In this document: positions 18,164-25,663 of the stretch, piece after piece | Numbering within the stretch: the stretch's first letter is position 1 | How the letters are laid out: each line of letters starts with the position of its first letter | Assembly (NCBI GenBank): GCA_031291445.1 | Contig: JARLJA010000191.1 | Coordinates: forward strand, 1 to 35,381 | Length of the DNA: 35,381 nt | Direction of reading: 5' to 3' | Source: Xanthobacteraceae bacterium | GTDB lineage: Bacteria; Pseudomonadota; Alphaproteobacteria; Rhizobiales; Xanthobacteraceae | Notes under the pieces: generated by a model | The model's input: the letters and a program-made list of their open reading frames with translations, nothing else | What the model was told of the DNA's origin: nothing | Database searches by the model: none | Translations under genes and position numbers: made by a program

Positions 18164-18180
18164 GCAGGCCGCGCGCCTGC
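18164..18180. terminator. small hairpin between converging surE and receiver gene
   Basis: GCAGGC (18164-18169) and GCCTGC (18175-18180) form a six-pair stem with a CGCGC loop, seven bases after the surE stop and just before the end of the minus-strand receiver gene. There is no T run on either side, so it is only a candidate shared terminator. Confidence 0.35.
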
Positions 18181-18198
18181 GAATCCGTGGGCGTGGCG

Positions 18199-18576
18199 TC
18201 AGACCACGCGGCCCTGGAGCGCGGCATCGATTGCCTGCTGCAGGGCTTCGAGACGAAACGGCTTCTGGAGCGCCGGATGCTGGCGATATTGCTCCGGCAG
18301 GCCGTCGGCGCCATAGCCGGTTGCGAACACGAAGGGCAGGTTGCGCGCCGCCACCACGTCGGCCACCGGCGAGATCAGCTTGCCGTTGACGTTGACGTCC
18401 AGGATCGCCAGGTCGAATTTCGCCGATCGGGCGAACTTCAGGGCCTGGTCGACATCGCCCGCCTCGGCGGCGATCTCGTAGCCGAGATCGGCGAGCATGT
18501 CGGCCACCAGCATTCTGATCATGGTCTCGTCTTCGACGAGAAGGACCGAGCCTTTCGAGGCTGTCGGCGTGGCCAT
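18199..18576 (-). CDS. single-domain response regulator, FAT GUY type
   Basis: A 125-residue stand-alone receiver domain. ATG 18574-18576 (MATPTASKGSVLLVEDE) is chosen over the longer open frame because the receiver fold begins there. Acidic-pocket residues are Glu15-Asp16-Glu17, the phospho-acceptor is Asp60 (LAILDVNVNGK), followed by Thr86 in PFVFATGYG and Lys105 in LQKPF. The PFxFATGY signature defines the alphaproteobacterial 'FAT GUY' receivers, some of which feed phosphate into the general stress pathway. No output domain or histidine kinase is adjacent. It lies antisense between surE and pcm, sharing a 158-base divergent region with pcm. Confidence 0.9.
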   Translation of the reverse strand: MATPTASKGSVLLVEDETMIRMLVADMLADLGYEIAAEAGDVDQALKFARSAKFDLAILDVNVNGKLISPVADVVAARNLPFVFATGYGADGLPEQYRQHPALQKPFRLEALQQAIDAALQGRVV

Positions 18577-18734
18577 ATCGGAACTGCCCCGTTTTTCGAA
18601 CCGCGATTGAACTATGTCGATGCGGCGCCTCTGTGGCAACAGCCAAAGTTTGCCGGGCGCGTCTGCGAAGCCACCGGCGCTTGCGTGGCCGCCGGCATTG
18701 CTGTCTCGTGAGTGATTGGAGAGAGGGCGGGTGA

Positions 18735-19382
18735 ATGGCGGTGTTTGCGCCACAGGACAAGATGATGTTCCAGCTGACGATGCGGCGGCGCGGCATCAGC
18801 GATCAGGCCGTGCTGCGGGCGATGGAGGAGGTTCGGCGGGAGGCCTTCGTGGAGCCTGAGGACCAGACTGCCGCCTATGCCGACACCGCGCTGCCGATCG
18901 CCTGCGGGCAAACCATCAGCCAGCCCTTCGTGGTCGCCTACATGACCGAGCAGTTGCAGCTGAAGCACCACCACCGCGTCCTGGAGATTGGAACCGGGTC
19001 GGGCTACCAGGCCGCCATCCTGTCGCGGCTGGCCGCCGACGTGGTGACGCTCGAGCGGTTTCGCTTTCTGGCCGAGCGGGCCAGGAAGCGGCTCGGCGAG
19101 CTCGGCTGCGGCAACGTCGAGGTCCTGGTCGGCGACGGATACGATGTTCCGGACAGCGCCGGGCAGTTCGACCGGATCATCGTCACGGCCGCCATGGACC
19201 AGATCCCGGAGGATCTGATCCGGCGTCTCGAGCCCGACGGCATCCTGGTCGCGCCGGTCGGTCCGCAGACCGGCAGCCAGACCCTGGTGAAGCTGCGGAA
19301 GACCGCCCAGGGGCTGGAGCGCACCGAGCTGATCGGTGTGCGCTTCGTGCCGGCGCTTCCGGGTATCGCCCGGGAGATGTAG
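18735..19382 (+). CDS. pcm: protein-L-isoaspartate O-methyltransferase
   Basis: SAM-dependent enzyme that starts repair of isoaspartyl residues in aged proteins. The 215-residue protein has the N-terminal [20 protein letters not shown] and [20 protein letters not shown], the substrate-binding [22 protein letters not shown] motif I in [19 protein letters not shown], and later motifs [18 protein letters not shown] and [12 protein letters not shown]. The ATG follows a GAGAGAGGGCGGG purine-rich stretch. The neighbours surE and nlpD support the call. Confidence 0.95.
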   Translation: MAVFAPQDKMMFQLTMRRRGISDQAVLRAMEEVRREAFVEPEDQTAAYADTALPIACGQTISQPFVVAYMTEQLQLKHHHRVLEIGTGSGYQAAILSRLAADVVTLERFRFLAERARKRLGELGCGNVEVLVGDGYDVPDSAGQFDRIIVTAAMDQIPEDLIRRLEPDGILVAPVGPQTGSQTLVKLRKTAQGLERTELIGVRFVPALPGIAREM

Positions 19383-19393
19383 GCCCCTCCGGT

Positions 19394-19477
19394 TGTTTAC
19401 GGATTCGGCAGGTTAAATGCTTGTTTACTGGGACTGTGTTTACTCAATTCCATGTGAGTTGCGTACCCAGTGAGTAA
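19394..19477 (+). promoter_or_regulatory. repeats and dyad before the nlpD-like gene
   Basis: TGTTTAC occurs three times on the plus strand (19394-19400, 19422-19428, 19437-19443). The third copy overlaps TTACTCA (19440-19446), which is an inverted repeat of TGAGTAA (19471-19477). The right arm lies directly before the start codon and covers the only ribosome-site-like GTGAG. A folded RNA could therefore limit translation. No matching family of regulator was recognised. Confidence 0.4.
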
Positions 19478-19479
19478 CC

Positions 19480-20811
19480 ATGTCCAGAGTTGCCGCGTTG
19501 CTTCGCACGCGCCGAGTTCCGCAGATTGCAGTGCTGGCGCTGACCTCGATCGGGTTTGCCGGTTGCAGCGCGGACACCTCATCGCGGTTTTCCCAGAACG
19601 GATATTCCAGCCCCTACGCCAGCGGCGCGACCGGATCGGTTTCGCCGCAATATGCGCCGTCGGGAGCCGTCGAGAGCCGTCCGCTTCCGCAATATAGCTC
19701 CGCGGCGCCCCAAATCGCCCCAGTCCAGTCCTATCCGTCCTATTCATCGGGCGGCGGCGGACGCGGCGTGGCCTCCTATACTCCGCCGTCGCAGCCGATC
19801 GAGACCACGGGAACCGTCGCGCCCCGCTCGGTGGCCGCCACGCCGGTTCCCGGGACCACCATCATCGTCGGCACCAGCGACACCATCGATGGCCTGGCGC
19901 GCCGCTACAATGTGTCGCCGGCCGCGATCATGCAGGCCAACCGTCTCTCCGGGCCGCGCGCGCTGCAGCCGGGCCAGCAGCTCATCATCCCGCGCCAGGC
20001 AACGGCATCGCGCCAGCCCGCGCCGGGGCTGGCGGTTGCCTCCGCGCCGGTGGCTGCTCCCGCGGTCGTGGCCGCACCGGTCGCGAAGCCCGCCGTCGCC
20101 ACCGCGGATGTGCACGTCGTCAATCGCGGCGACACCTTGATCAGCATTGCCCGGCGCAACCACCTTTCGGTCGCGGAGCTGGCGAAGGCCAACAATCTTT
20201 CGCCGACGGCGCCACTCAAGATCGGCTCCCGCATCACCGTCCCGGGCAAGACCGCGGCGGCCGCACCCGCTGCCCCTGCGACGCCCCCGGTCGCCACCGC
20301 GGACGCGAAAGCTGCGCCGGCCGCCGGCACCAAGGTGGCCCAGGCCGATTCAGCTCCGAAGGCCTACATCGCCAATCCGAACGCTCCGGTGGCCGAGGCG
20401 GAGCCCGCCAAGTCCGAGACCACCAGCGCGCTGCCGACCTTCCGCTGGCCGGTGCGCGGGCGGGTGATCACCACCTATGGCGCCAAGACCAACGGCAAGC
20501 AGAACGACGGCATCAACGTGGCGGTGCCCGAGGGCACGCCGGTGAAGGCCGCCGAAGACGGCGTCGTGGCCTATTCCGGCAACGAGCTCAAAGGATATGG
20601 CAATCTCGTCCTGATCCGGCATTCGAACGGCTACGTCACCGCCTACGCCCACGCCAGCGAACTGCTGGTGAAGCGCGGCGAGACCATCAAGCGCGGCCAG
20701 GTGATCGCGAAGTCGGGCCAGTCGGGAGAAGTCGGTTCGCCCCAGCTCCACTTCGAGATCCGCAAGGGATCCTCGCCGGTCGATCCGCTCCAGTTCCTCA
20801 ACGGCGCCTGA
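19480..20811 (+). CDS. nlpD: NlpD-like LysM/degenerate LytM lipoprotein
   Basis: A 443-residue predicted lipoprotein: signal sequence with lipobox ending GFAGC (Cys29), Ser/Pro-rich linker, two LysM peptidoglycan-binding domains (IIVGTSDTIDGLARRYNVS and on to QLIIP; DVHVVNRGDTLISIARRN and on to ITVP), an Ala/Pro linker and a C-terminal M23/LytM domain (about 330-443). Zinc ligands of active LytM enzymes are replaced: the HxxxD motif reads Asn342-DGI-Asn346, and the HLH motif reads QLHFEIR. As in E. coli NlpD, such degenerate domains activate amidases rather than cut peptidoglycan, so amidase activation at the septum is inferred. The location behind surE-pcm matches NlpD; no rpoS follows. Confidence 0.88.
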   Translation: MSRVAALLRTRRVPQIAVLALTSIGFAGCSADTSSRFSQNGYSSPYASGATGSVSPQYAPSGAVESRPLPQYSSAAPQIAPVQSYPSYSSGGGGRGVASYTPPSQPIETTGTVAPRSVAATPVPGTTIIVGTSDTIDGLARRYNVSPAAIMQANRLSGPRALQPGQQLIIPRQATASRQPAPGLAVASAPVAAPAVVAAPVAKPAVATADVHVVNRGDTLISIARRNHLSVAELAKANNLSPTAPLKIGSRITVPGKTAAAAPAAPATPPVATADAKAAPAAGTKVAQADSAPKAYIANPNAPVAEAEPAKSETTSALPTFRWPVRGRVITTYGAKTNGKQNDGINVAVPEGTPVKAAEDGVVAYSGNELKGYGNLVLIRHSNGYVTAYAHASELLVKRGETIKRGQVIAKSGQSGEVGSPQLHFEIRKGSSPVDPLQFLNGA

Positions 20812-20840
20812 GCTGGCGCTCCGAAATTCAGCGCGCCAGC
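20812..20840. terminator. hairpin between converging nlpD and DUF815 genes
   Basis: GCTGGCGC (20812-20819) pairs perfectly with GCGCCAGC (20833-20840) across a 13-base loop, starting immediately after the nlpD stop. There is no clear T run, so it is a candidate bidirectional terminator only. Confidence 0.4.
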
Positions 20841-20883
20841 CGGGCGGTTCATCGCCGACCGCCGAGCTCTTGCCGCGCCGGCC

Positions 20884-21873
20884 TTACGCAGCCGGCGGCG
20901 ACAGCCGCACCCCGTTGCGCCCGGCGACATCCTGAACGAACTGCCACGCGACGCGGCCGGAGCGCGAGCCGCGCGTGGTCGCCCATTCCAGGGCGTCCCG
21001 CTCGAGCTCCTCGTCGCCGACGTCGATCCCGAAGTGCGCGCAATAGGCCCGCACCATCGCCAGATATTCGTCCTGGCTGCATTTGTGGAAGCCGAGCCAC
21101 AGGCCGAAGCGGTCCGACAGCGAGACCTTTTCCTCCACCGCCTCACCGGGATTGATCGAGGTCGAGCGCTCGTTCTCGATCATGTCGCGCGCCAGCAGGT
21201 GACGGCGGTTGGAGGTGGCGTAAAGGATGACGTTGTCGGGCCGGCCTTCGATGCCGCCCTCGAGCACCGCCTTCAGCGACTTGTAGGAGGCGTCGTTGCC
21301 GTCGAACGACAGGTCGTCGCAGAACACGATGAAGCGGAAATCCGAGGCCCGCAGATGGGTCATCAGTGTGGGCAGGCTCTCGATGTCCTCGCGATGGATT
21401 TCGATCAGCTTGAGGCGGCCGCCGACCGACGGCAGGCCGTTGACGTGGGCGTGCGCGGCCTTGACCAGCGACGATTTGCCCATGCCGCGCGCGCCCCACA
21501 AGAGGGCGTTGTTGGCCGGCAGGCCGGTGGCGAAGCGCTCGGTATTCTCGATCAGGATGTCGCGCATCCGCTCGATGCCCTTGAGCAGGCCGAGGTCGAC
21601 GCGGCTGACGCGCGGCACCGGGGCCAGCCGCCCGCCGGGATGCCAGACGAAGGCATCGGCGTCGGCGAGCGGTTGGGCCTGCGCCGACGGGGGCGAGGAC
21701 GCCGCCAGCGCCGCCGCGATGGTCTCCAGCGCAACCAGCACCCGCTGTTCGAAGGGCGCGTCTGACGCCGCGCGCCGGGGCGTCCCGGTCGCTTGCGGGC
21801 GGCGGCCGGCCGGGACTGCAGCAGCCTTGCGGGCGCTCGATTTGGTGCCTGATTTGTTGGGTTTTTTTGACAT
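20884..21873 (-). CDS. DUF815-family AAA ATPase
   Basis: A 329-residue P-loop ATPase. After a basic Ala/Lys-rich N terminus it has LLKGIERMRDILIENTERFA, Walker A in LLWGARGMGKSSLVKAAHA, Walker B in FRFIVFCDDLSFD, a sensor-like NVILYATSNRRHLLARDMI and SLSDRFGLWLGFHKCSQDEY. These are hallmarks of DUF815, an AAA family of unknown cellular role that in alphaproteobacteria often sits beside yajC-secDF. Start ATG 21871-21873 is followed by a run of seven A (codons 2-4). It is transcribed away from yajC, with 388 bases between the start codons. Confidence 0.9.
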   Translation of the reverse strand: MSKKPNKSGTKSSARKAAAVPAGRRPQATGTPRRAASDAPFEQRVLVALETIAAALAASSPPSAQAQPLADADAFVWHPGGRLAPVPRVSRVDLGLLKGIERMRDILIENTERFATGLPANNALLWGARGMGKSSLVKAAHAHVNGLPSVGGRLKLIEIHREDIESLPTLMTHLRASDFRFIVFCDDLSFDGNDASYKSLKAVLEGGIEGRPDNVILYATSNRRHLLARDMIENERSTSINPGEAVEEKVSLSDRFGLWLGFHKCSQDEYLAMVRAYCAHFGIDVGDEELERDALEWATTRGSRSGRVAWQFVQDVAGRNGVRLSPPAA

Positions 21874-22261
21874 CCATCCACCTTTTCCGCGGGCACCCTA
21901 ATGGAGCTCTGCGGGCCGGGGCAAGCAGCCTCCCCGCAGGGCTGCTGCAGCGTTGCAATTGGAGGATCGGTGGCTATAGTCCGCGCAACTTTGTCCGGGC
22001 CCCGCGTTCGGATTCTGTCTCGAATGCGACGACCGTTTTCGCTCCCTTGATCCGCCGGCGTCGGCCGGCCCAAATGGGGCTGGAAGGCGGGTAAGGTGCT
22101 GGCAAAGTGGCAATTCTGGTATGGCGTTGCGTGAGAATTTCCCCTAGAGCACGCGTGGCCGCGGATCACCGGGTCGTCGCAGTCCGCGCGGCCGATTTGC
22201 TCGGCTTGCCGCACCGCGAAATCCGCGCCCGATTTCTTCCGACGATGTGAGGACGGTTCGA
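21874..22261. other. divergent intergenic region between DUF815 gene and yajC
   Basis: The 388 bases hold a promoter-like pair on the plus strand (listed separately) and about 280 bases of leader before yajC. I found no tRNA: the GGTTCGAAT at 22254-22262 looks like a T-loop but has no matching arms and is part of the yajC start region. No open frame here looks coding. Confidence 0.6.
21953..21980 (+). promoter_or_regulatory. candidate sigma-70 promoter for yajC-secDF
   Basis: TTGCAA (21953-21958) and TATAGT (21975-21980) are separated by 16 bases, matching TTGACA at four of six and TATAAT at five of six positions. Transcription would start near 21987, leaving a leader of about 275 bases before yajC. 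It could instead drive a small RNA within the leader. Confidence 0.5.
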
Positions 22262-22606
22262 ATGTTGATCACTCCCGCTTTTGCTCAGGCCGCCGGCGGC
22301 GGCGACGCCAACAGCATGTTGATGTCGTTGCTGCCTTTCGCCCTGATCTTCGTGATCATGTATTTCCTGATCCTGCGGCCGCAGCAGAAGAAGCTGAAGG
22401 ACCACAACGAACTGGTCAAGAACCTGCGCCGCGGCGACACGGTGGTGACCAGCGGCGGCCTGGTCGGCAAGGTGACCAAGGTGGTGGACGACGAGCAGAT
22501 CGAGGTCGAGATCTCCGACGGCGTCCGGGTGCGCCAGATGCGCGCCATGGTGTCGGGCGTTCGCTCCAAGGGTGAGCCGGTCAAGGACGATGCCGCGGCG
22601 GGGTGA
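22262..22606 (+). CDS. yajC: preprotein translocase accessory protein YajC
   Basis: Small membrane protein that associates with SecDF. The 114-residue protein begins MLITPAFAQAAGGGDANSML, has one membrane helix (LLPFALIFVIMYFLILRP), the diagnostic RPQQKKLKDHNELVKNLRRG and a small beta domain (DTVVTSGGLVGKVTKVVDDE). ATG 22262 is chosen over GTG 22247 because GAGGA lies about eight bases before it and the family starts there. secD follows after 51 bases. Confidence 0.95.
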   Translation: MLITPAFAQAAGGGDANSMLMSLLPFALIFVIMYFLILRPQQKKLKDHNELVKNLRRGDTVVTSGGLVGKVTKVVDDEQIEVEISDGVRVRQMRAMVSGVRSKGEPVKDDAAAG

Positions 22607-22657
22607 TGCCGCGCGAGCTCGAACTGGGCCCAGAGATTTCCGACAGGTTTTATCCCG

Positions 22658-24259
22658 ATGCTGTATTTTACCCGCTGGAAGGCGCTGGCGATCATCCTGA
22701 CCGCGCTGGTGGTGTGCCTGTGCGCCGTCCCGAATTTCTTTCCCGAGAGCACGGTGAAGGGATGGCCGAAATGGGCGCAGCGCCGGCTGGTGCTCGGCCT
22801 CGACCTGCAGGGCGGCTCGCATATTCTGCTCGAAGTCGACGGCAATTCGGTCCGCAAGGACAAGCTCAACCAGGTCGCCGATGACGCCCGCCGCGCGATG
22901 CGCGACGCCCGCATCCGCTTTACCGGCGGCATCGCGGTGCGCGGCGAGGCGGTCGAAGTGCGCGTCGCCGAGGCCGACAGCCAGGCCGCGCTCACCAAGC
23001 TGCGCGAGCTGGCCCAGCCGGTGGGCGGGCTCGCCGGTGCGAGCGGCCAGCGCACCGTCGAGGTCACCGACGCCGGCGGCGGCCTGATCCGGCTGTCGAT
23101 CCCGCAGGCCGCCGTCACCGAGCGCATGCGCCAGGCGGTCGAGCAGTCGATCCAGATCATCGAGAAGCGCGTCAACGAGCTCGGCACCGTCGAGCCCCTG
23201 ATCCAGCGCCAGGGTATCGACCGCATCCTGGTGCAGGTGCCGGGCCTGCAGGATCCGAGCCGGCTCAAGGAGATCCTGGGCAAGACGGCGAAGATGGATT
23301 TCCGGATGGTCGACACCTCGGTGCCGGCGGATCAGGCGATGCAGGGGCGGGTGCCGCCCGACTCCGACCTCCTGATGAGCACCCAGACGCCAAAGGTGCC
23401 GTATGTCGTCAAGAAGCAGGTGCTGGTCTCCGGCGCCGACCTGACCGACGCTCAGCCCGGATTCGACCAGCGCTCCGGCGAGGCCATCGTCTCCTTTCGC
23501 TTCAACACCTCCGGCGCGCGCAAGTTCGCGCAGGCCACTTCCGACAATGTCGGCCTGCCGTTCGCCATCGTGCTCGACAACGAGGTGATCTCGGCGCCGG
23601 TGATCCGCGAGCCGATCACCGGCGGATCCGGCCAGATCTCGGGCGGGTTCACGGTCCAGCAGGCCAACGACCTCGCCATCCTGCTGCGTGCCGGCGCACT
23701 GCCGGCGCCGCTCACGATCATCGAGGAGCGGACGGTGGGGCCCGGCCTCGGCCAGGACTCGATCGCCGCCGGCGAGCTCGCCTCCTATGTCGGTTCGGTC
23801 CTCGTCATCATCTTCATGACGCTGACCTATCGGCTGTTCGGGGTGTTCGCCAACATCGCGGTCGCGATCAACGTGGCGATGATCTTCGGGGCGCTGTCGC
23901 TGCTCAACGCCACGCTGACGCTGCCGGGCATCGCCGGCATCGTGCTGACGGTGGGCATCGCGGTCGACTCCAACGTGCTGATCTACGAGCGCATCCGGGA
24001 GGAGATCCGCGGCGGACGCAACGCGATCTCGGCGATCGACGCCGGATTCAGCCGCGCGCTGGCGACCATCATGGATTCCAACATCACCACCTTCATCGCC
24101 GCCGCGGTGCTGTTCTACATCGGCACCGGCCCGGTGCGCGGTTTCGCCGTGACGCTCGGGATCGGAATCGTGACGACCGTCTTCACCGCCTTCACCGTGA
24201 CCCGGCTGATCGTGGCGGGGTGGGTGAGGTGGAAGCGGCCGCAGGCCGTGCCGATTTGA
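22658..24259 (+). CDS. secD: protein translocase subunit SecD
   Basis: Proton-motive-force-driven helper of Sec export. The 533-residue protein has an N-terminal membrane helix (LAIILTALVVCLCAVPNFF), a large periplasmic domain opening with RLVLGLDLQGGSHILLEVD, the motifs KMDFRMVD and IREPITGGSGQISGGFTVQQ, then five more helices including GIVLTVGIAVDSNVLIYERI, the conserved D4-type motif. The start codon ATG 22658 has a weak ACAGG ribosome site. secF follows 17 bases after the stop. Confidence 0.97.
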   Translation: MLYFTRWKALAIILTALVVCLCAVPNFFPESTVKGWPKWAQRRLVLGLDLQGGSHILLEVDGNSVRKDKLNQVADDARRAMRDARIRFTGGIAVRGEAVEVRVAEADSQAALTKLRELAQPVGGLAGASGQRTVEVTDAGGGLIRLSIPQAAVTERMRQAVEQSIQIIEKRVNELGTVEPLIQRQGIDRILVQVPGLQDPSRLKEILGKTAKMDFRMVDTSVPADQAMQGRVPPDSDLLMSTQTPKVPYVVKKQVLVSGADLTDAQPGFDQRSGEAIVSFRFNTSGARKFAQATSDNVGLPFAIVLDNEVISAPVIREPITGGSGQISGGFTVQQANDLAILLRAGALPAPLTIIEERTVGPGLGQDSIAAGELASYVGSVLVIIFMTLTYRLFGVFANIAVAINVAMIFGALSLLNATLTLPGIAGIVLTVGIAVDSNVLIYERIREEIRGGRNAISAIDAGFSRALATIMDSNITTFIAAAVLFYIGTGPVRGFAVTLGIGIVTTVFTAFTVTRLIVAGWVRWKRPQAVPI

Positions 24260-24276
24260 GATAGAGAGTTCCGGCC

Positions 24277-25284
24277 GTGACCCATTGGATCATCATCGCG
24301 CTCGCCGCCTTCATCGTCGTCCTGACGGTGCTCAGCGTCCTGGGCGTCATTCCGTCGCTGCGCATCGTCCCCGACGACACCAAGTTCGATTTCATCCGCT
24401 TCCGCCGCATCAGCTTTCCGATCTCGGCGCTGCTGTCGATCGTCGCCATCACGCTGTTTTTCGTGCACGGCCTGAATTTCGGCATCGATTTCCGCGGCGG
24501 CACGCTGATCGAGATCCAGAACAAGTCGGGGCCCGCCGACATTTCGGCGCTGCGCAGCCAGCTCGGCGCGCTCGGACTCGGCGATATCCAGCTGCAGCAG
24601 TTCGGCGGACCGGCCGACGTCCTGATCCGTGTCGCGGAGCAGCCCGGCGGCGACCAGGCCCAGCAGGCCGCGGTGCAGAAGGTGCGCCAGACGCTGGGCG
24701 ATACGGTCGAGTATCGCCGCGTCGAGGTGGTGGGACCGCGGGTGTCCAGCGAGCTCCTGGCCTACGGCACCATCGGCCTGATGCTCGCCATCATCGCGAT
24801 CCTGATCTATCTCTGGTTCCGCTTCGAATGGCAGTTCGCGCTCGGCGCCATGATCGCCAACGTCCACGACATCGTGCTGACCATCGGCTTCATGTCGGTC
24901 ACCCAGATCGATTTCGATCTCACCAGCATCGCGGCGCTGCTCACGATTCTGGGCTATTCGCTCAACGACACCGTCGTGATCTACGACCGGATCCGCGAGA
25001 TGCTGCGCCGCTACAAGAAGATGCCGATGCCCGACCTGCTCAATGCCTCGATCAATTCGACGCTGTCGCGCTCGATCATCACCCACGTCACCGTGACGCT
25101 GGCGCTGCTGGCGCTGCTGTTGTTCGGCGGCAAGGCGATCCACAGCTTCACCGCGACCATGATGTTCGGCGTCGTGCTGGTCGGCACCTACACCTCGATC
25201 TTCATCGCCTCGCCGGTGCTGATCTATCTGGGGGTCGGCTCGACGCGTCACGGCGAAGACGGCCCGCCGGCGAAGAAGCCCTGA
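24277..25284 (+). CDS. secF: protein translocase subunit SecF
   Basis: Partner of SecD. The 335-residue protein has the family core FDFIRFRRISFPISALLSIV, LNFGIDFRGGTLIEI, the periplasmic domain, VVGPRVSSELL and ILGYSLNDTVVIYDRIREML. The start is GTG 24277 with GAGAG upstream. The ~40 residues before FDFIRF include an additional hydrophobic stretch (WIIIALAAFIVVLTVLSVLG) not present in E. coli SecF, suggesting a seventh membrane segment. The next gene starts one base after the stop codon. Confidence 0.96.
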   Translation: MTHWIIIALAAFIVVLTVLSVLGVIPSLRIVPDDTKFDFIRFRRISFPISALLSIVAITLFFVHGLNFGIDFRGGTLIEIQNKSGPADISALRSQLGALGLGDIQLQQFGGPADVLIRVAEQPGGDQAQQAAVQKVRQTLGDTVEYRRVEVVGPRVSSELLAYGTIGLMLAIIAILIYLWFRFEWQFALGAMIANVHDIVLTIGFMSVTQIDFDLTSIAALLTILGYSLNDTVVIYDRIREMLRRYKKMPMPDLLNASINSTLSRSIITHVTVTLALLALLLFGGKAIHSFTATMMFGVVLVGTYTSIFIASPVLIYLGVGSTRHGEDGPPAKKP

Positions 25285-25285
25285 C

Positions 25286-25663
25286 ATGGGGCCGGACGCG
25301 CCGCACCTGCCGAGGTCCGCGCCGATCGACGCCTATGGCAATGGCGGGTTTCGCTTCGCCGAGATGTCCCATCGCGGGTCGCTGCTGTGCCTGCCGGGCT
25401 CGATCCGGGCCTGGCCAGTGACGGACACCGCCGCGATCGACCGCTACGCCCTGCAACGGGTGTTCGATGCGGCGAATGCGATCGACACGCTGATCATCGG
25501 CACCGGGACCGCGCCGTGGCTGCCGCCGGCGCGGCTGCGCGAGGAGCTGCGCGCGCTGCACGTGGTGATGGATGCCATGCTGACCGGGCCGGCGGTGCGA
25601 ACCTACAACATCATGCTGGCCGAGCGGCGGCGCGTGGCGGCGGCGCTGATCGCGGTGCCATGA
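25286..25663 (+). CDS. Mth938-like (DUF498) protein, NDUFAF3 relative
   Basis: A 125-residue protein of the Mth938/DUF498 fold: PIDAYGNGGFRFAEMSHRGS, LLCLPGSIRAWPV, DTLIIGTGTAPWLPP, then VVMDAMLTGPAVRTYNIMLA and RRVAAALIAVP. The central IIGTG and late AVRTYNIMLAE match the family that includes human NDUFAF3, a complex I assembly factor. No catalytic residues are known. It starts one base after the secF stop, and its own stop overlaps the start of the next gene by four bases (ATGA, 25660-25663), so it belongs to the yajC-secDF transcript and is probably coupled to its partner. A role in complex I assembly is inference from homology. Confidence 0.88.
   Translation: MGPDAPHLPRSAPIDAYGNGGFRFAEMSHRGSLLCLPGSIRAWPVTDTAAIDRYALQRVFDAANAIDTLIIGTGTAPWLPPARLREELRALHVVMDAMLTGPAVRTYNIMLAERRRVAAALIAVP

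Noticed and set aside
21859-21873. Run of seven A in codons 2-4 of the DUF815 gene, a possible slippage or phase-variation site
   Set aside because: Seven A alone is weak evidence, and a frameshift at codon 3 would give no meaningful alternative product.
22254-22262. GGTTCGAAT resembling a tRNA T-loop before yajC
   Set aside because: No acceptor, D or anticodon arms can be built around it, and it lies in the yajC ribosome-site region.
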